Assembly: GCA_038239345.1 (NCBI GenBank)
Contig: JBBSEX010000003.1
Coordinates: 62,001-126,000, forward strand
Reading direction: 5' to 3'
Length of the DNA: 64,000 nt
Origin: JBBSEX01 sp038239345
Lineage (GTDB): Bacteria > Acidobacteriota > Terriglobia > Bryobacterales > Bryobacteraceae
How positions within the stretch are numbered: the first letter of the stretch is position 1; every line of letters starts with the position of its first letter. Positions 1 through 9,512 of this stretch are shown here, in pieces. The notes below the pieces were generated by a model. That model saw nothing but the letters and a program-made list of their open reading frames with translations. It did not search any database and was not told where the DNA came from. The translations under genes and the position numbers were made by a program.

Positions 1-670
1 GTTCAAGGAACGACAACAATTCCCGCTCCGCCTTCGGAAACTTACCGCTGGCGGCCCGACCTGTGAACTCGGCGCGTAAACGCGACGACGCGGCACGCAT
101 AGGATCGCGATCCGCCTCCACGTCTTCTATCACCACCCAGCCCTTCTTCTCCAGCGACTTCAAAACTTTTGGCGCGCTGAGAAATTTCTTAGACAAATAC
201 GATGCCTGCCGCGGACGCGCTTCCAACAAGCGCAGAATCTCCGTCGCCGGATTGTCACCGGAGGCTCCCAGCAGTAATTGCCGCGCGGCGTCGCGTCCCG
301 AATCGGTGAGCGAATAGACCTTGCCCTTGCGAATTTCACCACCAAGCGGAGTCATCGTCCGCAAAACTTCGCCTAGCGGAGAGCAATAATACGACGCGAT
401 CCATTGCCCTAGCGCGATCAGCCCCGCATCGAGCACGGGCTCTTCGTCCAAGAGCCGCAAGACCTCCCGCGCAGCCGCTGGCGGAGGGTCGCTATGCGTC
501 CGCAGGATCATCCCCGTAAGCTTGCGCGATCCAAAAGGAACGGTGACGCGGCAGCCCACGCGGGCACGATGCCGCAAGGTCCCGGGAAGTACATAGGTGA
601 ATGGCTGATTCAGCGGAACGGGCAGACTTACGTCGCAGTATAAGGGATTTTCGGTAGGGTTCGTGGCAAT
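1..670 (-). CDS. priA: Primosomal protein N' (replication restart helicase PriA), N-terminal part, runs off the window
   Basis: PriA reloads the replisome at stalled forks. Reading the minus strand gives an N-terminus with LYCDVSLPVPLNQPFTYVLP, then RVGCRVTVPFGSRKLTGMIL and ASYYCSPLGEVLRTMTP, which is the 3'-DNA-binding and winged-helix region of PriA. The helicase domain lies beyond position 1. No ATG, GTG or TTG occurs in frame between the upstream stop (about 688) and the conserved start of the domain; an ATT at 668-670 or another non-standard codon would have to serve, so the 5' end is uncertain. Diverges from the MFS gene. The family call is strong; the start is not. Confidence 0.85.
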   Translation of the reverse strand, partial: MATNPTENPLYCDVSLPVPLNQPFTYVLPGTLRHRARVGCRVTVPFGSRKLTGMILRTHSDPPPAAAREVLRLLDEEPVLDAGLIALGQWIASYYCSPLGEVLRTMTPLGGEIRKGKVYSLTDSGRDAARQLLLGASGDNPATEILRLLEARPRQASYLSKKFLSAPKVLKSLEKKGWVVIEDVEADRDPMRAASSRLRAEFTGRAASGKFPKAERELLSFLE

Positions 671-756
671 CGCTCCGTGTGTCTTTCACTATGGTAACGA
701 TAGGCCCGGCCGTTACGAATACGGAGAGCCGGGGCTATCTGATAGCATGTTCCCCT

Positions 757-2061
757 GTGAAGCCCAAGTCTGGTGTTACCTTCGCCCTGGCGGTCTTAGT
801 CGCGATTAATATTCTAAATTTTTACGACCGCAATGTTTCCGGTGCGCTCGTCGAGCCCATGCGCAAAGAGTTTCATCTGACCGATACAGCGGTGGGATGG
901 CTTGGCACCGCGTTCACTCTTTTGTATGCCGTGGTAGGCGTTCCACTTGGCAGAATAGCCGATACTCGTAGCCGCAAAGGATTGCTGGCGGTGGGGGTTT
1001 TGGTATGGAGCGCGCTTACGGCGATGGCGGGATTCGCCACCAGTTATTTCATGGTGATGGTTTCGCGGCTTGGATGCGCGGTGGGCGAGGCGGTGGCGGC
1101 TCCCACGGCAACCAGCTGGATCGGCGATTTGTTCCCAGCCTCCAAACGATCGCGCGCGCTTGCCCTATTCATGCTCGGAGTGCCCGTGGGTGGAGCATTC
1201 AGCTATTACTTCAGCGGCCGCATCGCCCAGAGTTATGGATGGCGAACGGCGATGGTGATCGCGGCTCTTCCGGCGCTCCTTCTGCTCCCCGCCCTGCTGC
1301 TGCTGGAGGAGCCGAAGCGCGGCGCATCGGAAGAAAAGCCGTTAGCCCCGCAGACGCAATCGACATGGTCCGTGCTGCGCATCCCGACACTATGGTGGAT
1401 CATCGTTTCGGGCGCCTTGCTGAACTTCAACATGTATGCCATCGGGACGTTCCTGCCGGCGTTTCTGAGCCGCGTGCACGGGCTATCGTTAAGCGGTTCG
1501 GGCTTTGCCACGGGCAATGTATACCTTATCGGCGGCCTGGCCGGTGGTATTTCGGCCGGCATCTTCGGCGATCGTATCATTCGCACGCGGCCTAACGGAC
1601 GCTTATTGCTGGCCGCTATTATCGCCATCGCCGCCGCTCCGTTTTCCTACTTTGGATTGATTCAACCGGTAGGATCCGTGACGGCCGCCGTTATCCTGAT
1701 GACCGTCGCCTACGCCGGGCTCAACACGTATTACGGCTTGGTCTACTCGTCCATTCAGGACATCGTGGTTCCTGGATTACGCGGCACAACGATGGCGATT
1801 TATTTTATGGTGATGTATCTCGGCGGAGCGTCGCTAGGACCATTGCTGACCGGTGGCTTAAGCGACTTGATGGCCCACCGCGCCGCGGCCGCGGCAGGGT
1901 CGCCGGTGATCACCGAAGCCTTCCGCGCCGTTGGCCTGCAGCAAGCGATGCTGGTTATTCCAATGCTCTCTGTGATTCTGTCGCTAGTCCTGTTTGCAGG
2001 CTCGCGGACATTGGTGGCGGATATAAAGCGCCGCGATCTGGCGATGCAAGCCCCGGCTTAA
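757..2061 (+). CDS. MFS transporter (sugar-phosphate/spinster-like)
   Basis: Predicted 12-helix inner-membrane transporter of the major facilitator superfamily; the substrate cannot be read from sequence. The first helix (SGVTFALAVLVAINILNFYDR) is followed by the loop motif GVPLGRIADTRSRKGLL, the diagnostic MFS A-motif after TM2, and a second half beginning near residue 235 (STWSVLRIPTLWWI). I prefer the GTG at 757 because the helix begins almost at once, as is usual; a longer in-frame GTG at 679 exists but would overlap the priA 5' end and adds a tail without clear features. Neither start has a good ribosome-binding site. Its last 107 bases overlap the convergent glycosyltransferase. Confidence 0.88.
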   Translation: MKPKSGVTFALAVLVAINILNFYDRNVSGALVEPMRKEFHLTDTAVGWLGTAFTLLYAVVGVPLGRIADTRSRKGLLAVGVLVWSALTAMAGFATSYFMVMVSRLGCAVGEAVAAPTATSWIGDLFPASKRSRALALFMLGVPVGGAFSYYFSGRIAQSYGWRTAMVIAALPALLLLPALLLLEEPKRGASEEKPLAPQTQSTWSVLRIPTLWWIIVSGALLNFNMYAIGTFLPAFLSRVHGLSLSGSGFATGNVYLIGGLAGGISAGIFGDRIIRTRPNGRLLLAAIIAIAAAPFSYFGLIQPVGSVTAAVILMTVAYAGLNTYYGLVYSSIQDIVVPGLRGTTMAIYFMVMYLGGASLGPLLTGGLSDLMAHRAAAAAGSPVITEAFRAVGLQQAMLVIPMLSVILSLVLFAGSRTLVADIKRRDLAMQAPA

Positions 2062-3349
2062 TTCGCCGTTCCCAAATTGCCGCGGCGATCACCGGCAGAA
2101 GTTCCAGGGGACGCACCCAGATGGGATGATCGTACAAGCCCATCCCGCTGATTCCCAGATTTCCAGCAGTTGCATAGCTGATCAGAATTGTGGCGATCGC
2201 CGCGATGCCCCACGCCGTTGGGCGCAGCGCCACGAACGGAACCAGCATCACCAGATACCACGGATTCACCACTGGCGATAGCAGGAAAAACACGCCCAGC
2301 AGGATTGCCGGATCCAACAGATCGCGCCGCTTCTTCCACATCCAGACGTAGAAAATCGGGAATGCGCAGAAGCAAATAATGCGCGCGATATCTTCACCGG
2401 CAACGGGCTTCAACAGTCCGAAGACAAAGCTGTTGAATTCCCACTGGCTGGCGAAGGTACTCATCGATCCAGCACCCGCGCCGCCGTGTATCAGGAATGG
2501 CGCGTAGGAGGCGGCGATGGCGGCAAAGAAGATCAACCATGCCCGGCGGGAGCGCCAGAGCAGCAGCGGAACAAAAATGCCGGCGAGTAAACGGGAAACC
2601 ACGGCGGCGGCCAGGGCTGCGGCGGAAGCCGATCCTCGCCAGTGGTTAGCGCGCTCAAAGGCCAGCACCAGAAAAAATGTCGCCAGAATATCGGTGTGCG
2701 GAGTAAACGCCACTTCCTTGATCAGCAGCGGACACCAGGCGTAGATGAGCAACGCCCTGGACGGACCGAGCATCCTCCATAGAAGCCACAGCACACCCAG
2801 GTCAGCCAAAAGAAACAGCAGTTTTAGCGGCCACAATTCCCCTGGAGCGATCCAGTATCCGGCCAGAAAAATGAGTTCGCAAAACGGCCCGTAGATGGTG
2901 GGGATTTCCGGATTGTTGATTCGTCCCAGGATCTGATCGAATGCCGGAGGCAGCGTATCGTCGCCAAATGCCGCGGATGGCGGAGTTAAGTACGGGCTGC
3001 CCGTGGTGGCGAACATACGGCCATCCCACAAATAGCGGAAATAATCGTCTTCATAGATGGGCGCGCCGAACAAGCCGGCGATCCGAAACGCTACCGCGAA
3101 AAAGAGAATCGCGCCAAGTGAGCGCCGCGACAGAATGCTCTGCCCTAGCGCCAAATACGTACCGGCCCACAAAATCGTCGTCAGCGCGAAAATGCCCGCG
3201 AATATCCAAAAGGGAAGCGGATGCTGCCGCTGGGAGATCACGCTGAGAATGCCGTAGGCAGCCGCGGAAACAGTTCCCGTGGCCACTACCACCGCCAGCG
3301 GACGATCTTTGATGGAGGCCGGAATAAATTTAAAAACGAACCAGTTCAA
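1955..3349 (-). CDS. Polytopic membrane glycosyltransferase (GT87/mannosyltransferase-like)
   Basis: A 464-residue protein with about ten hydrophobic segments and a luminal/periplasmic acidic motif after the second or third helix (APIYEDDYFRYLWDGRMFATTGSPY). The E-D-D pattern followed by Y-R-Y-LWDG is typical of GT-C enzymes that use polyprenyl-phosphate sugars, such as bacterial mannosyltransferases; the sugar is unknown. The start overlaps the end of the OmpA-like gene by 20 bases, so translational coupling is likely. The last roughly 35 codons lie antisense to the MFS gene and encode a polar tail (after ERRIKPGL) not needed for the fold. Function is family level only. Confidence 0.8.
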   Translation of the reverse strand: MNWFVFKFIPASIKDRPLAVVVATGTVSAAAYGILSVISQRQHPLPFWIFAGIFALTTILWAGTYLALGQSILSRRSLGAILFFAVAFRIAGLFGAPIYEDDYFRYLWDGRMFATTGSPYLTPPSAAFGDDTLPPAFDQILGRINNPEIPTIYGPFCELIFLAGYWIAPGELWPLKLLFLLADLGVLWLLWRMLGPSRALLIYAWCPLLIKEVAFTPHTDILATFFLVLAFERANHWRGSASAAALAAAVVSRLLAGIFVPLLLWRSRRAWLIFFAAIAASYAPFLIHGGAGAGSMSTFASQWEFNSFVFGLLKPVAGEDIARIICFCAFPIFYVWMWKKRRDLLDPAILLGVFFLLSPVVNPWYLVMLVPFVALRPTAWGIAAIATILISYATAGNLGISGMGLYDHPIWVRPLELLPVIAAAIWERRIKPGLASPDRGALYPPPMSASLQTGLATESQRALE

Positions 3350-4208
3350 CCCTTCGATTTTTGGCCCGCCCCTCCTCGGTCGTATTGTCGGCTAGAGGTT
3401 TTGCCGGTCCAAGACCCTGGCTCGCCAGCCGTGTTTTGTCGATGCCGCGTTCGGAAAGCCAGGAAGCGATTGCCACCGCCCGTTGCTGGCATAGCTGCTT
3501 CGATGCCGCTTCATCGGCGTCGTCATCGCTATAAGACTCGACGCGAATCTTCAAGTCGGGGTGCTTGGTCATCGCCATGGCCACGGCGGCCAGCATCCGA
3601 TCGCCATCGGGCCGTAATACCGCTCGATTCGCATAGAAACGCACCGAGTGCAAGGTGACCCGTTCATTCTTCATCAGGCTGGCCGTCAGCGCATCGGCGT
3701 TCGGGTCGGCATCGTCGGCTTGCTTTAATACGGTTTGCACATAAACCGAAAGATCGAAGTACAGATACGTGGAGATCTGCAACCAATCGCGATCCTTCAT
3801 CGCCGTCAGTAGCGGTAACTCGGCTTCGTCCTTACCCGAATAAACGATTTTGAAACCGGACTTGCCCAGATTCACTTCAGCCGCTTTTACCAGCGCCGCC
3901 GGAGCAAGCCTACCTGGGCAGAGGTAATAGAGCACTTGGCTTTCGCCGTCGATCACTTCGGAAATCATGTCGCCCTTGTCGGATCGGCCCATAAGAATTT
4001 CCAGCCCATCGTCGGCTTTCGTGTCGCACTGAATGATGTTGCAACCAGGCACACGAGCCAGTAGAGCGGAATCCTTACAGCCGGACTCATCCTCATTAAG
4101 CCGCACCTTGTTCAGGTCGGCCTCCGTCGGAGGGCGATGAATCTGTGGCGTCATCATTTGCGCCGATGCGAAAAAGCCAAAACCTACAACGAGCCAAACC
4201 GCCCGCAT
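3330..4208 (-). CDS. OmpA-family peptidoglycan-binding protein
   Basis: Exported protein with a C-terminal OmpA domain that would bind peptidoglycan and tie the outer envelope to the wall. The last about 115 residues show the family pattern: VRFYANRAVLRPDGDRMLAA, then IRVESYSDDDADEAASKQLC, and the closing ASQGLGPAKPLADN with KNRRVEL. The ATG at 4208 is chosen over the in-frame ATG at 4274 because GGAGG sits about 10 bases before it and it starts a clean signal peptide (MRAVWLVVGFGFFASAQ). The central about 150 residues are not recognised; they carry several cysteines (CKDSALLARVPGCNIIQCD). Overlaps the following glycosyltransferase by 20 bases. Confidence 0.86.
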   Translation of the reverse strand: MRAVWLVVGFGFFASAQMMTPQIHRPPTEADLNKVRLNEDESGCKDSALLARVPGCNIIQCDTKADDGLEILMGRSDKGDMISEVIDGESQVLYYLCPGRLAPAALVKAAEVNLGKSGFKIVYSGKDEAELPLLTAMKDRDWLQISTYLYFDLSVYVQTVLKQADDADPNADALTASLMKNERVTLHSVRFYANRAVLRPDGDRMLAAVAMAMTKHPDLKIRVESYSDDDADEAASKQLCQQRAVAIASWLSERGIDKTRLASQGLGPAKPLADNTTEEGRAKNRRVELVRF

Positions 4209-4292
4209 GAGAAATAGAGCCTCCGTAACTGCAATTCCGCCTCTGAATCGAGAGAGTATGGTTTCCATCGACAATTGATGTTAGTAGCTGAA

Positions 4293-4334
4293 TAGTACTG
4301 GACCTAATAAACCCTTGAGTCACCGTAAGTACTA
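4293..4334. repeat. Inverted repeat TAGTACT...AGTACTA in the gap between the OmpA-like and esterase genes
   Basis: Arms at 4293-4299 and 4328-4334 are exact reverse complements, separated by 28 bases, in an AT-rich gap upstream of the OmpA-like gene. It could be an operator or chance; nothing else is seen in this gap. Confidence 0.35.
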
Positions 4335-4418
4335 GTTAACAAAAGCCTTGCGTGAATAAAGGATACTCAAAGGTCAAAACGATGTCAATGCAAACGTTGC
4401 GGAAATGGCGGAAATGAG

Positions 4419-5270
4419 CTATCGGGGGAAAAGGTACTGCATGGTTGTGCCGATGCGATCGGCCCAGGCGTCTTCGGAATGGTTACCACCGGCCACCTCG
4501 ACATAGCGGAGATCGTCGCCTTCGCGCCATCCCTTACAGATGAGGGCATCGCGCAGATCTCGCGTATCCTGCAGATAACGGCTGCTATTGCTACCCTCGG
4601 CGGTGCCCATATCGAGCCAGATCCGCGTATTGGTCTTCCCTGGCAGGTCATAAACCCGCTGGATAATAAAACGGTTGTCCCACCATACCGACGGTGAGAG
4701 AACCGCCAGTTTGCCAAAGACATCGGGATAGTTTAAGCCCACGTGTAACGACACCAATCCGCCCAGTGACGATCCACCCAATCCGGTGTCCCATGAGCCG
4801 GGCAGCGTGCGGTAGGAAGAATCGATAAATGGCTTGAGTTCCTCCACAATCATCCGCCCGTAGCGATCCGCTAGCCCGCCTTTGTTCGACCGGGGATCGC
4901 GCGTGGGCGTATACTCCTCATTGCGCTTAGCTTCGCCGTGATAGATGCCGACAATCATCAGTGGCGCCAGCTCCCCGTGCTGGATCATCCACTCGGCTGC
5001 TTCGTCCATCCGCCACTCGCGTCCGGAAACCTGGGAAGTCGCGGCATCGAAAAGATTTTGGCCATCCTGCATATACAGAACGGGATAGCGGCGATCCAGA
5101 TCCCAATCGTAACCTGGAGGAAGATAGACCAATACATTGCGCCCGCTGCGGAAGAATCGCGAGCGGAATCGCGTATGCATGCGAAAATTGCCTGTCAGAG
5201 TGTGATAACCCGGCGGCTGGTGAGGGACCGGCGAGGGCTGCCTCCGCCTCGTACGCGCTGTGATCGGCAA
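4419..5270 (-). CDS. Alpha/beta-hydrolase esterase (Fes/esterase D-like, PF00756)
   Basis: A 283-residue hydrolase of the putative-esterase family. Visible landmarks: VLVYLPPGYDW near residue 45, the block RRYPVLYMQDGQNLFD, the nucleophile elbow GGSSLGGLVSLH (Ser of G-x-S-x-G), an acid candidate in RIWLDMGTAEG, and the catalytic His in AGGNHSEDAW near the end. The longest frame opens with a TTG (5270); an ATG at 5180 would remove part of the conserved start (YHTLTGNFRMHTRF), so the TTG or a nearby start is preferred. No signal peptide is seen. Substrate unknown; relatives hydrolyse siderophore esters or acyl/feruloyl esters. Confidence 0.85.
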   Translation of the reverse strand: MPITARTRRRQPSPVPHQPPGYHTLTGNFRMHTRFRSRFFRSGRNVLVYLPPGYDWDLDRRYPVLYMQDGQNLFDAATSQVSGREWRMDEAAEWMIQHGELAPLMIVGIYHGEAKRNEEYTPTRDPRSNKGGLADRYGRMIVEELKPFIDSSYRTLPGSWDTGLGGSSLGGLVSLHVGLNYPDVFGKLAVLSPSVWWDNRFIIQRVYDLPGKTNTRIWLDMGTAEGSNSSRYLQDTRDLRDALICKGWREGDDLRYVEVAGGNHSEDAWADRIGTTMQYLFPR

Positions 5271-5310
5271 TCTGACATTTTAGCGCAATGGTTTCAGCCT
5301 TTACAGTTCC

Positions 5311-8190
5311 ATGACCAATGGCCTAAAGGGCCTTGACCAATCAGTTACCATGAGTTCAGACCCCATGGATCCCGCGACAGTTGATCTTAAGAAGACCGTC
5401 AATCTACCAAAGACGGACTTCCAGATGAAGGCCAATCTGCCGGTTGTCGAGCCGAAAATGCTCGCAAACTGGCAGGAACAGGATCTGTATGGCCAAATTC
5501 GCAAGGCTCGGGCCGGGCAACCGCTGTATGTACTGCATGACGGGCCGCCCTACGCCAACGGCAACATTCACCTGGGCCATGCTTTCAACAAGATCCTGAA
5601 GGACTTTATCGTCAAATCGAAGACAATGGCAGGCTTTGACTCGCCCTACGTGCCGGGCTGGGATTGCCATGGGCTGCCGATTGAGATCAAGGTCGATAAC
5701 GAACTTGGATCGAAGAAATCGAAAATGACGGCGGCTGAGATCCGCCGGGAGTGCCGTAAGTACGCCCAGAAGTACGTCGATTTGCAGAGTAAAGATTTCC
5801 AGCGCCTGGGGGTATTCGGGCGTTGGGAAAAGCCGTATCTGACGATGAGTGCCCAGTATGAGTCGGTTATCGCCGGTGCCTTCGTCGACTTTCTGGAGCA
5901 AGGCTATATCTACAAAGGCCTAAAACCCGTCAACTGGTGCATCCATGACCGTACGGCGCTGGCTGAGGCGGAAACCGAATACGAGAATCACACCAGTCCA
6001 TCGATTTGGGTTCGTTTTGCATTAACGTCGGATCCCGCGGCAATCGACCCGGCTTTAGCCGGCCGCAAGGTGTATGGTTTGATCTGGACCACCACCCCTT
6101 GGACCATACCTGCCAACGTCGCCATTGCCTTTCACCCGAAGTTTGAATACACAGCCATCGACGTTGCTGGCGATGTCTATATCGTCGCGACGGATTTGCT
6201 GGCCAAGACAGCCCAGGATCTGGATTGGGCCGAGTATAAGAAGCTGGCGCACTTTGAAGGATCGCGTCTGGAACGGGTGATGTTCCGTCATCCATTCCTG
6301 GAGCGCGACTCGCTGGGAATCCTGGGCGATCACGTCACCTTGGAGCAAGGTACGGGCGCGGTGCACACGGCTCCTGGTCATGGGCAGGAAGATTATATCG
6401 CTGGCCGTCAATACGGTATCGCTACCTATTGCCCGGTGGACGGCGCCGGCCGCTTCTATCATGCCGAAGGCGCCGATGGCGTATTGCCTGCGGAGATTAT
6501 CGGTAAGACAGTTTGGGAAGCGAACCCCATCGTAATTGGAATTCTGACCGCCGCCGGAGCGCTGCTGGGCCAGCGCAAGATCGAACATAGTTATCCCCAT
6601 TGTTGGCGCTGCCATCGGGCGACCATCTTCCGGGCCACCGAACAATGGTTCATCGGAATGGATCAGAACGATTTCCGAGCAAAGGCATTAGCCGCGATCC
6701 GCGACGTGAAATGGCATCCCGCCTGGGGCGAAGAGCGGATCTACAACATGATCGCTTCCCGCCCCGACTGGTGTATCTCCAGACAGCGCATCTGGGGCGT
6801 GCCGATCGTGGTGTTTTATTGCGAGGGTTGTAATGAAACCGTGACCGATCGCAAGATTCTGGATCACGTAGTGGGCCTGTTCCGCGAACATAGCGCCGAC
6901 ATCTGGTATGAGAAGTCCGCCAACGAATTGATGGGCGCGGAATTCCATTGCACCAAGTGCGGCCAGACGCAGTTCCGCAAGGAAACCGATATTCTGGACG
7001 TGTGGTTCGATTCCGGTTCCAGCCACCTGGCGGTGTTGACGCCCGAGAATGACCTTCCCTGGCCCGCCGACATGTATCTGGAAGGCGGCGATCAATATCG
7101 CGGCTGGTTCCATAGTTCTTTGCTGGTGGGTGTGGGGCTGCGTGGCGGGTCGCCATATCGGGCTTGCGCCACCAACGGCTGGACGCTCGACGGCGATGGG
7201 CGGGCGATGTCCAAGTCACTGGGGAACGTCATCTCGCCCGAAGAAATCATCAAGGAACACGGCGCCGATGTGCTTCGGCTATGGGTAACTTCGGTCGAGT
7301 TCTGGACGGACGTCCGGCTCTCGCCCGAAGTCCTGAAGCGGATGAGTGAGGCCTACCGCAAACTGCGCAACACCTTTCGCTACGCCCTGGGAAATCTCGC
7401 GGGCTTCGATCCGGAACAAGATGCGCTGCCCGCTTCCGAGCTATCGGAAATCGATCGTTGGATACTCGTCCGTTGCGCCGAACTGGTGCGAACGGTTCGC
7501 GGCTTCTACGACGAATTTCAATTTCACAAGTTGTATCACGCGATCTATGATTTCGCGACAACCGACTTGAGCGCAATCTATTTCGATGTGATCAAGGATC
7601 GGCTGTACACCACGGCTCCTGGATCGAAGGCCCGGCGCAGTGCGCAGACTGCCCTGTATCGGGTAAACTTCGCGCTCGCGCGATTGCTGGCGCCGCTGCT
7701 GGCGTTCACGGCCGAAGAAGTTTGGGGGCGCATGCCACGGCCCGCGGGCCAGCCCAACAGCATACATCTCGCGCTGTTCCCCGAGGCCGCTGAATTGACG
7801 GAGGGCATCGATTCCGCGCAGTTCGCGCAACTGGAGAATTGGGATCGCCTGTTGCCGGCGCGGGAGAAAGTGATCAAGGCCCTGGAAATTGCCCGCCAGG
7901 AAAAGTCTATCGGCGCACCACTCGAGGCTAAAGTATATCTGGAGGCCGATGGCGATCTCTACCCCGTGCTGGCCGCCTATCTGGCGAATCTTCCGGCCTT
8001 ATTCATCGTTTCGCAAGTGGAATTGGCCAAGGGTTCCGGTCCACTGACGGTTCGCATTGAACGGGCCGACGGCGAAAAATGTGAGCGCTGCTGGAAATAC
8101 ACGACCGACGTCGGGTCTGACGCGGCGTTCCCCACAATCTGCGCCGCTTGTGCTCTTGCGGTTCGGGAAATACTGGGATCCGCGCAATGA
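5311..8190 (+). CDS. ileS: Isoleucine--tRNA ligase
   Basis: Charges tRNA-Ile with isoleucine and edits valine. The class I signature appears as PYANGNIHLGHAFNK near residue 90 and the KMSKS loop as AMSKSLGNV near residue 635. The editing domain has TTPWTIPANVAIAF, and the C-terminus has the zinc-binding CERCWK and CAAC cysteine pairs typical of bacterial IleS. At 959 residues it matches the normal length. A second in-frame ATG at 5350 is an equally possible start; neither has a clear ribosome-binding site. It leads an operon with lspA (overlap ATGA) and lgt. Confidence 0.97.
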   Translation: MTNGLKGLDQSVTMSSDPMDPATVDLKKTVNLPKTDFQMKANLPVVEPKMLANWQEQDLYGQIRKARAGQPLYVLHDGPPYANGNIHLGHAFNKILKDFIVKSKTMAGFDSPYVPGWDCHGLPIEIKVDNELGSKKSKMTAAEIRRECRKYAQKYVDLQSKDFQRLGVFGRWEKPYLTMSAQYESVIAGAFVDFLEQGYIYKGLKPVNWCIHDRTALAEAETEYENHTSPSIWVRFALTSDPAAIDPALAGRKVYGLIWTTTPWTIPANVAIAFHPKFEYTAIDVAGDVYIVATDLLAKTAQDLDWAEYKKLAHFEGSRLERVMFRHPFLERDSLGILGDHVTLEQGTGAVHTAPGHGQEDYIAGRQYGIATYCPVDGAGRFYHAEGADGVLPAEIIGKTVWEANPIVIGILTAAGALLGQRKIEHSYPHCWRCHRATIFRATEQWFIGMDQNDFRAKALAAIRDVKWHPAWGEERIYNMIASRPDWCISRQRIWGVPIVVFYCEGCNETVTDRKILDHVVGLFREHSADIWYEKSANELMGAEFHCTKCGQTQFRKETDILDVWFDSGSSHLAVLTPENDLPWPADMYLEGGDQYRGWFHSSLLVGVGLRGGSPYRACATNGWTLDGDGRAMSKSLGNVISPEEIIKEHGADVLRLWVTSVEFWTDVRLSPEVLKRMSEAYRKLRNTFRYALGNLAGFDPEQDALPASELSEIDRWILVRCAELVRTVRGFYDEFQFHKLYHAIYDFATTDLSAIYFDVIKDRLYTTAPGSKARRSAQTALYRVNFALARLLAPLLAFTAEEVWGRMPRPAGQPNSIHLALFPEAAELTEGIDSAQFAQLENWDRLLPAREKVIKALEIARQEKSIGAPLEAKVYLEADGDLYPVLAAYLANLPALFIVSQVELAKGSGPLTVRIERADGEKCERCWKYTTDVGSDAAFPTICAACALAVREILGSAQ

Positions 8191-8705
8191 ACCGGCTGAT
8201 TCCGTTCCTTCCAGCGTTAGCGGTTTTCATTGTCGACCGAATCACTAAGTGGATCGTCCAAACGCGCGTGTCATTCTGGGATAACCTGACGGTGATTCCG
8301 GGCTTCTTCAGTATCGTGCACGCTGAGAATCCTGGAGCGGCGTTTGGAATATTCGCCGATTCGGCCGGCATCTGGCGTACCGTTTTACTCATCGGACTCG
8401 CAGCCGCGGTAATGATTTTAATCGTCATGCAACTCTGGAAGCAAAATCGAATCCCCGATCACTGGACCTCGCGTGTAGGTCTGTCGCTGGTGCTGGGCGG
8501 CGCGCTGGGAAATGTATTCGACCGCGCCTTGGCGGGCACCGTAACGGACTTCTTTGAGTTTTACTATCGCGAATATCAGTTCCCCGCCTTTAACGTCGCC
8601 GATAGCGCCATCACGGTAGGGGCCTGTCTACTTCTGGTTTCCATGTGGCGTAGCCGCAAGCAGCCCCAGCCCCAACCAGCCCTCACACGTCCCCCAAATA
8701 GCTAA
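8187..8705 (+). CDS. lspA: Lipoprotein signal peptidase (signal peptidase II)
   Basis: Cleaves prolipoproteins before the lipidated cysteine in the inner membrane. Four hydrophobic helices are seen and the two catalytic aspartates lie in GNVFDRAL and FNVADSAI, which are the family motifs. The start is set by the ATG at 8187, overlapping the ileS stop (ATGA); 172 residues is the normal size. Directly followed by lgt, so the two consecutive lipoprotein maturation steps are encoded together in reverse order of action. Confidence 0.96.
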   Translation: MNRLIPFLPALAVFIVDRITKWIVQTRVSFWDNLTVIPGFFSIVHAENPGAAFGIFADSAGIWRTVLLIGLAAAVMILIVMQLWKQNRIPDHWTSRVGLSLVLGGALGNVFDRALAGTVTDFFEFYYREYQFPAFNVADSAITVGACLLLVSMWRSRKQPQPQPALTRPPNS

Positions 8706-9512
8706 ATGTTTCCCAAACTTATTTCTATCGGCACCTTCTTCATCCCCACCTATGGAACCCTGATTGCCCTCGCTTTTTTAGCGGGACTTTGGGTAACCGT
8801 TCGACTGGCGAAGAGCGTCGGCCTCGATCCTGAGAAGATCACCAACCTGGCTGTGTACTGCGCGCTGGGCGGTCTGCTGGGGGCGAAGTTGTTGATGTTT
8901 GCCTTTGACTACAAGCGCTATGCGGAACATCCAGGGGAAATTTTTTCGCTCGCCACATTGCAAGCCGCCGGTGTGTTCCAGGGCGGTCTGGTGCTCGCGC
9001 TGCTCTTCGCGGTCTTCTACATGCGCCGTGCCGGATTGCCATTCTTAGCGACGGCGGATGCATTCGCGCCGGGCATCGCCATTGGGCACGCGATTGGACG
9101 GATCGGCTGTTTTGCCGCTGGCTGTTGCTGGGGAACGGAATGCGATCGACCGTGGGCCGTCACCTTCCGCAATCCTGACGCTTCGGAACTGGTGGGTGTT
9201 CCGCTAGGTGTGCCGCTGCATCCGGCTCAGCTGTATGAGATGTCGAGTGAAGCTATTTTGTTCGCCCTGCTCTATGTTCTCTACCGGCGTCCGCATCGTG
9301 CCGGCATGATCCTTGGAACCTATCTCACGTTGTCCTCCGCCGCGCGTTTCGTAATCGAGTTCTTTCGCTATCACGAACAGGCGCTTCCGTTTGGTGGACC
9401 GCTCTCGATAACGCAATGGATCGCGCTGGGGCTGTGCGGCTTGGGGATCTTCGTCCTGGTGCGGAGCAGCGCCGGGCGCTCCCTCGTCACTCCGCCAGTT
9501 ACGGCTAGCTAG
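8706..9512 (+). CDS. lgt: Prolipoprotein diacylglyceryl transferase
   Basis: Transfers diacylglycerol from phosphatidylglycerol to the lipobox cysteine of prolipoproteins. The Lgt signature is clear as HAIGRIGCFAAGCCWG near residue 130, with several membrane helices around it and the C-terminal RFVIEFFRYHE block. The ATG follows the lspA stop with no gap, indicating coupled translation. Its end overlaps the convergent SpoIIE-type phosphatase by four bases. Confidence 0.96.
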   Translation: MFPKLISIGTFFIPTYGTLIALAFLAGLWVTVRLAKSVGLDPEKITNLAVYCALGGLLGAKLLMFAFDYKRYAEHPGEIFSLATLQAAGVFQGGLVLALLFAVFYMRRAGLPFLATADAFAPGIAIGHAIGRIGCFAAGCCWGTECDRPWAVTFRNPDASELVGVPLGVPLHPAQLYEMSSEAILFALLYVLYRRPHRAGMILGTYLTLSSAARFVIEFFRYHEQALPFGGPLSITQWIALGLCGLGIFVLVRSSAGRSLVTPPVTAS

